Assembly (NCBI GenBank): GCA_023487865.1
Contig: JAMDBG010000196.1
Coordinates: 1-8,797 of the forward strand
Direction: 5' to 3'
DNA from: Deltaproteobacteria bacterium
GTDB taxonomy: Bacteria > Desulfobacterota > Syntrophia > Syntrophales > UBA5619
DNA: 8,797 nucleotides
The translations under genes were made by a program, and so were the position numbers. The notes beneath the pieces were generated by a model. It was not told the origin of the DNA. It searched no databases and saw nothing but the letters and a program-made list of their open reading frames with translations. Position 1 is the first letter of the stretch. The number at the start of each line of letters is the position of its first letter. Positions 6,550 to 8,797 of this stretch are shown piece after piece.

Positions 6550-7110
6550 GTGTTGAAAAAGGAGCTGATTCACTCAAGAAAGATCGAGGTGAACTGTTAT
6601 GAGACGGATGCAGAGCGTCTCGTCGTTGAAGGCTTTTTGACGGACGAGAGGCTTTTCCCTTACATGATCCAGGCACTGCGGGAGACACGAGAGGCCGGTC
6701 TGATGCATCATGTGGCGATGACGATGGAGCTGACCATCCCTGATCTGAGGATCTTTTCCATAACGGCCGAGATGCCGGTCGTGCCCGATCCGGGATGTCG
6801 CGATATCCAAGGCAACATCCAGAGGCTCGAGGGACGGTACATCCGGCCCGGATTCACCGGTGAGGTGAGGAAGCTCTTCGCCAAGGCGGAAGGATGCCTG
6901 CATCTGACAAATCTGATCCTGGCGATGAGTTCGGCTGCCGTTCAGGGATTGTGGTCCCATTTAAGCCGGGTAAGGGAAGGGGCCGCCCGTTCCCTCCCGG
7001 CAACCGACGGTTCCATGCTCATCGACAGCTGCCATATGTGGAGAAAAGAGGGTCCATTCGTCCAAAAGATCCGGAAGCACAGGACGACCCCGTCCGAAAA
7101 GAGATCTTGA
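6550..7110 (+). CDS. DUF2889 family protein
   Basis: A cytoplasmic-looking protein of 186 residues without signal peptide or membrane segment. The middle of the protein carries the features I associate with DUF2889: EGRYIRPGFTGEVRKLF (94-110) followed by AEGCLHLTNLI (113-123) and a run of AxxQG. The family has no established function. The start is either the GTG at 6550 (4 bases after AGGAG) or the TTG at 6553 (7 bases after it); the spacing slightly favours TTG, the difference being one residue. It is first in a tight cluster: the VanZ-like gene starts 7 bases after its stop, and the Shine-Dalgarno of that gene overlaps the stop codon. Co-transcription with cmk is likely, but this does not reveal a role. 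Confidence 0.8.
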   Translation: MLKKELIHSRKIEVNCYETDAERLVVEGFLTDERLFPYMIQALRETREAGLMHHVAMTMELTIPDLRIFSITAEMPVVPDPGCRDIQGNIQRLEGRYIRPGFTGEVRKLFAKAEGCLHLTNLILAMSSAAVQGLWSHLSRVREGAARSLPATDGSMLIDSCHMWRKEGPFVQKIRKHRTTPSEKRS

Positions 7111-7117
7111 GGGGCAG

Positions 7118-7537
7118 ATGACGATCCCGGAGATGAAACGATCCCATTCGTATCGCGAGCTCGCATACAGGGCGCCGGTCCTGGCATATGCCGGGCTGAT
7201 CTTTCTGCTTTCCTCCGTACCCAGGTTTCCGGATGTGTTTCCTTCTTTCTTTGGCTTCGACAAAATCGTCCATTTCAGCGAGTACTATCTCTTCGGATGT
7301 CTGATCCGCCGCTGGCTTGGCGCCGAGAGGTCCCGCTTTGCAAATCAGCATGCCGTGATTCTCACCATCCTGATCGGAACCTTCTATGGGATAAGCGACG
7401 AATGGCATCAGTCGTTTGTTGCCGGCCGGGATGCATCCATCTGGGATGCCTTCATCGACGCGCTGGCCGTCGCGACGGCGGCCTCCACTTACCTTTGGAT
7501 CCTGAGGAGGATTCCCCTGTTCAAGACACTTGCCTGA
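7118..7537 (+). CDS. VanZ-like family membrane protein
   Basis: A 139-residue integral membrane protein with about four hydrophobic segments (near residues 19-35, 49-67, 79-95 and 108-128). Conserved VanZ-family positions are visible: DKIVHFSEY (48-56), DEWHQ (94-98) and RDASIWDAFIDALA (104-117). The namesake VanZ gives low-level teicoplanin resistance, but most chromosomal relatives have no known function and resistance should not be inferred. The start ATG is 3 bases after GAGGGG, which overlaps the stop of the DUF2889 gene, suggesting coupled translation. An in-frame ATG at 7133 has poorer spacing. cmk begins 22 bases after its stop. Confidence 0.85.
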   Translation: MTIPEMKRSHSYRELAYRAPVLAYAGLIFLLSSVPRFPDVFPSFFGFDKIVHFSEYYLFGCLIRRWLGAERSRFANQHAVILTILIGTFYGISDEWHQSFVAGRDASIWDAFIDALAVATAASTYLWILRRIPLFKTLA

Positions 7538-7559
7538 GACCGGGAAGGGAGATCCATCG

Positions 7560-8258
7560 ATGAGAGAAAAACCAGTGATCACCATTGACGGCCCGGCCGG
7601 CGCCGGGAAGAGCACGATCAGCCGGCTGCTGGCGGAACGCCTTTCTTATCTTTATCTGGATACCGGCGCCCTGTACCGGGCGGTAGCCTATCATCTGATA
7701 CAAAAAGACTACTCCGGCAATAATGAAGAACTTGCAGACCTCTGCCGCAACATCCGCGTGGAGTTGAATGACCGGGCAGGTCGGCTGCATGTATTTGTCA
7801 ACAGTGAGGATGTCACGATGAAGATCCGGACCGAGGAAATCGGTCTTCTGGCTTCCCGGATTTCCGCCATACCGATGGTTCGCGAAGTCCTTCTGTCCGT
7901 GCAGCGCGATATGGCAGCAGCCGGAGGGGTGGTGGCGGAAGGAAGGGATATGGGGACCGTTGTCTTTCCCGATGCCGAGATCAAATTCTTCCTCGACGCC
8001 ACGGTGCGGGAAAGGGCAGGCAGGAGATATCGTGAACTGAGCGAGAGGGGAGAGAAAGCCAGCCTGCGAGATGTCGAAAGCGACATTCTCATCAGGGATC
8101 GCCAGGATCGCGAACGCTCCGTCGCGCCCCTCGTTGCCGCTGCGGATGCCGTCCATATTGATTCCACGGACCAGACCATTTCGCAAGTGGTCGATATCAT
8201 GATGGGTGTTATCAATAAAACCGGGAATGCTCAGATGCGGACTGAAAAATGTCCATAA
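7560..8258 (+). CDS. cmk: Cytidylate kinase (CMP/dCMP kinase)
   Basis: Phosphorylates CMP and dCMP with ATP in the cytoplasm, feeding CTP and dCTP synthesis. The 232 residues match the normal family size. The N-terminal P-loop is GPAGAGKS (11-18), followed by YLDTGALYRAVAYHL, the usual acceptor-side segment, and later by VVAEGRDMGTVVFPDAEIKFFLDA, DRQDRERSVAPL and AADAVHIDST, all typical of Cmk. I start at ATG 7560 because AAGGGAG lies 8 bases upstream and because the TTG at 7530 would overlap the end of the VanZ-like gene. It closes the DUF2889-VanZ cluster and is followed by rpsA after a 99-bp gap; in many relatives ispH sits between the two and here it does not. Confidence 0.96.
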   Translation: MREKPVITIDGPAGAGKSTISRLLAERLSYLYLDTGALYRAVAYHLIQKDYSGNNEELADLCRNIRVELNDRAGRLHVFVNSEDVTMKIRTEEIGLLASRISAIPMVREVLLSVQRDMAAAGGVVAEGRDMGTVVFPDAEIKFFLDATVRERAGRRYRELSERGEKASLRDVESDILIRDRQDRERSVAPLVAAADAVHIDSTDQTISQVVDIMMGVINKTGNAQMRTEKCP

Positions 8259-8321
8259 CTTCAATGTTTTTTTACCTGAAATTGCTTGATATTTAAAAAT
8301 CGGTGTGTTAGTCAACTTAAG

Positions 8322-8327
8322 TATAAT
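8322..8327 (+). promoter_or_regulatory. Perfect -10 element upstream of rpsA
   Basis: TATAAT (8322-8327) lies in the AT-rich 99-bp gap between cmk and rpsA. No acceptable -35 hexamer is seen 16-18 bp upstream (the 17-bp position reads ATCGGT) and there is no TGn extension, so a promoter would depend on an activator or an AT-rich UP-like sequence. It would give a short leader of about 25 bases before the rpsA start. Confidence 0.35.
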
Positions 8328-8357
8328 AAAACACAAATTTCAGGGGGTATGGGTTTA

Positions 8358-8797
8358 ATGGTTAACGATGATCACTTAATCTCAAATCAGGATGCAGGCA
8401 AGAAAGAAGAAGCGGCAGCAGAAAATCCTTCCGATAATGCGATGCAGGGGAGGGAGGAGAGCGTAGGGTTCAAAGAGCTATACGAACAGAGCCTGCAGTC
8501 CGTCCAGATGGGCGGCGTTCTCACCGGCAAGGTGGTTCAGATCAACGCGGATTCCGTCATGGTTGATGTCGGGTGGAAGACGGAAGGATATATTCCGGCA
8601 AGGGAATTGCGTGATGATCAGGGGAATATCTCCGTCAATGTCGGTGACGATATCGAGGTCCTCGTCGATCGCCGGGATCAGGACGGAAACCTCGTCCTCT
8701 CGAGGGACAAAGCCGCGAAGATCAAGATTTGGGATGATGTGAAAGTGGCATGTGAACAAAATACCCCTGTCACCGGGACCGTGATCACGCTGCCCTC
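8358..8797 (+). CDS. rpsA: 30S ribosomal protein S1, 3'-truncated
   Basis: The frame from ATG 8358 runs open to the window end (146 complete codons), so only the N-terminal part is present. After an acidic, low-complexity leader (residues 1-36) comes FKELYEQSLQSVQMGGVLTGKVVQINADSVMVDVGWKTEGYIPARE and then VGDDIEVLVDRRDQDGNLVLSRDKA, the first S1 (OB-fold) repeat; TPVTGTVITLP begins the next. S1 binds mRNA on the 30S subunit and helps initiate translation. The start at 8358 is 10 bases after AGGGGG (8342-8347); an in-frame ATG at 8349 is only one base from that tract and is less likely. The upstream neighbour is cmk, a common arrangement. Confidence 0.95.
   Translation, partial: MVNDDHLISNQDAGKKEEAAAENPSDNAMQGREESVGFKELYEQSLQSVQMGGVLTGKVVQINADSVMVDVGWKTEGYIPARELRDDQGNISVNVGDDIEVLVDRRDQDGNLVLSRDKAAKIKIWDDVKVACEQNTPVTGTVITLP

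Noticed and set aside
6389..6688. N-terminal 100-codon extension of the M48 protease frame
   Set aside because: It precedes a clear signal peptide, overlaps the start of the divergent DUF2889 gene, and has the character of untranslated sequence.
8240..8273. Terminator after cmk from GGAC...GTCC and the T7 run at 8267-8273
   Set aside because: The stem has only 4 bp and is separated from the T-run by over ten bases, so it is not a credible intrinsic terminator.
1..8797. Search for CRISPR arrays, insertion sequences, tRNA or rRNA genes, defence or phage modules
   Set aside because: No repeat-spacer pattern, transposase-like protein, terminal inverted repeats, RNA-gene signature or defence gene was seen; the genes are ordinary chromosomal families.

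Overview
The window reads as ordinary chromosomal, mostly housekeeping DNA from an anaerobic bacterium. An oxygen-sensitive class III ribonucleotide reductase, a cobalamin-type radical SAM enzyme, a DUF2889 protein and a cmk followed by rpsA together suggest a Desulfobacterota (deltaproteobacterial, possibly Syntrophus-like) source. That placement is inferred from protein character, not from a search. Coding DNA is moderately GC-rich and intergenic DNA is clearly more AT-rich.

Layout. Positions 2-1162 (+) hold the C-terminal part of a radical SAM protein that begins before the window. It overlaps by 33 bp, tail to tail, a small SAM-dependent methyltransferase on the minus strand (1130-1822). 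The 361-bp gap 1823-2183 is divergent. It carries a good minus-strand promoter for the methyltransferase, a pair of 27-28 bp direct repeats, and a plus-strand promoter overlaid by two NrdR-box-like palindromes exactly 31 bp apart. These precede nrdD (2184-4274) and nrdG (4277-4966), the anaerobic ribonucleotide reductase and its activase. A secreted M48 metalloprotease with TPR repeats (4988-6388, minus) lies tail to tail with nrdG. The divergent region 6389-6549 has candidate promoters for both directions. Then come a plus-strand cluster of a DUF2889 protein, a VanZ-like membrane protein and cmk (6550-8258), and the start of rpsA (8358 onwards, cut by the window end).

How the genes work together. 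NrdD and NrdG form one enzyme system: NrdG generates the glycyl radical on NrdD, and NrdD supplies dNTPs without oxygen. The operator-like boxes suggest NrdR repression when dATP is plentiful. Cmk (CMP/dCMP phosphorylation) is linked to nucleotide supply, and cmk next to rpsA is a widespread bacterial arrangement. The M48-TPR protein probably acts in the envelope. The DUF2889, VanZ-like and methyltransferase genes have no assignable substrate.

I looked for a novel system and did not find a convincing one. The best non-coding signal is the NrdR box pair. The least explained is the direct repeat, each copy of which ends in a Shine-Dalgarno-like tract followed by an in-frame ATG.
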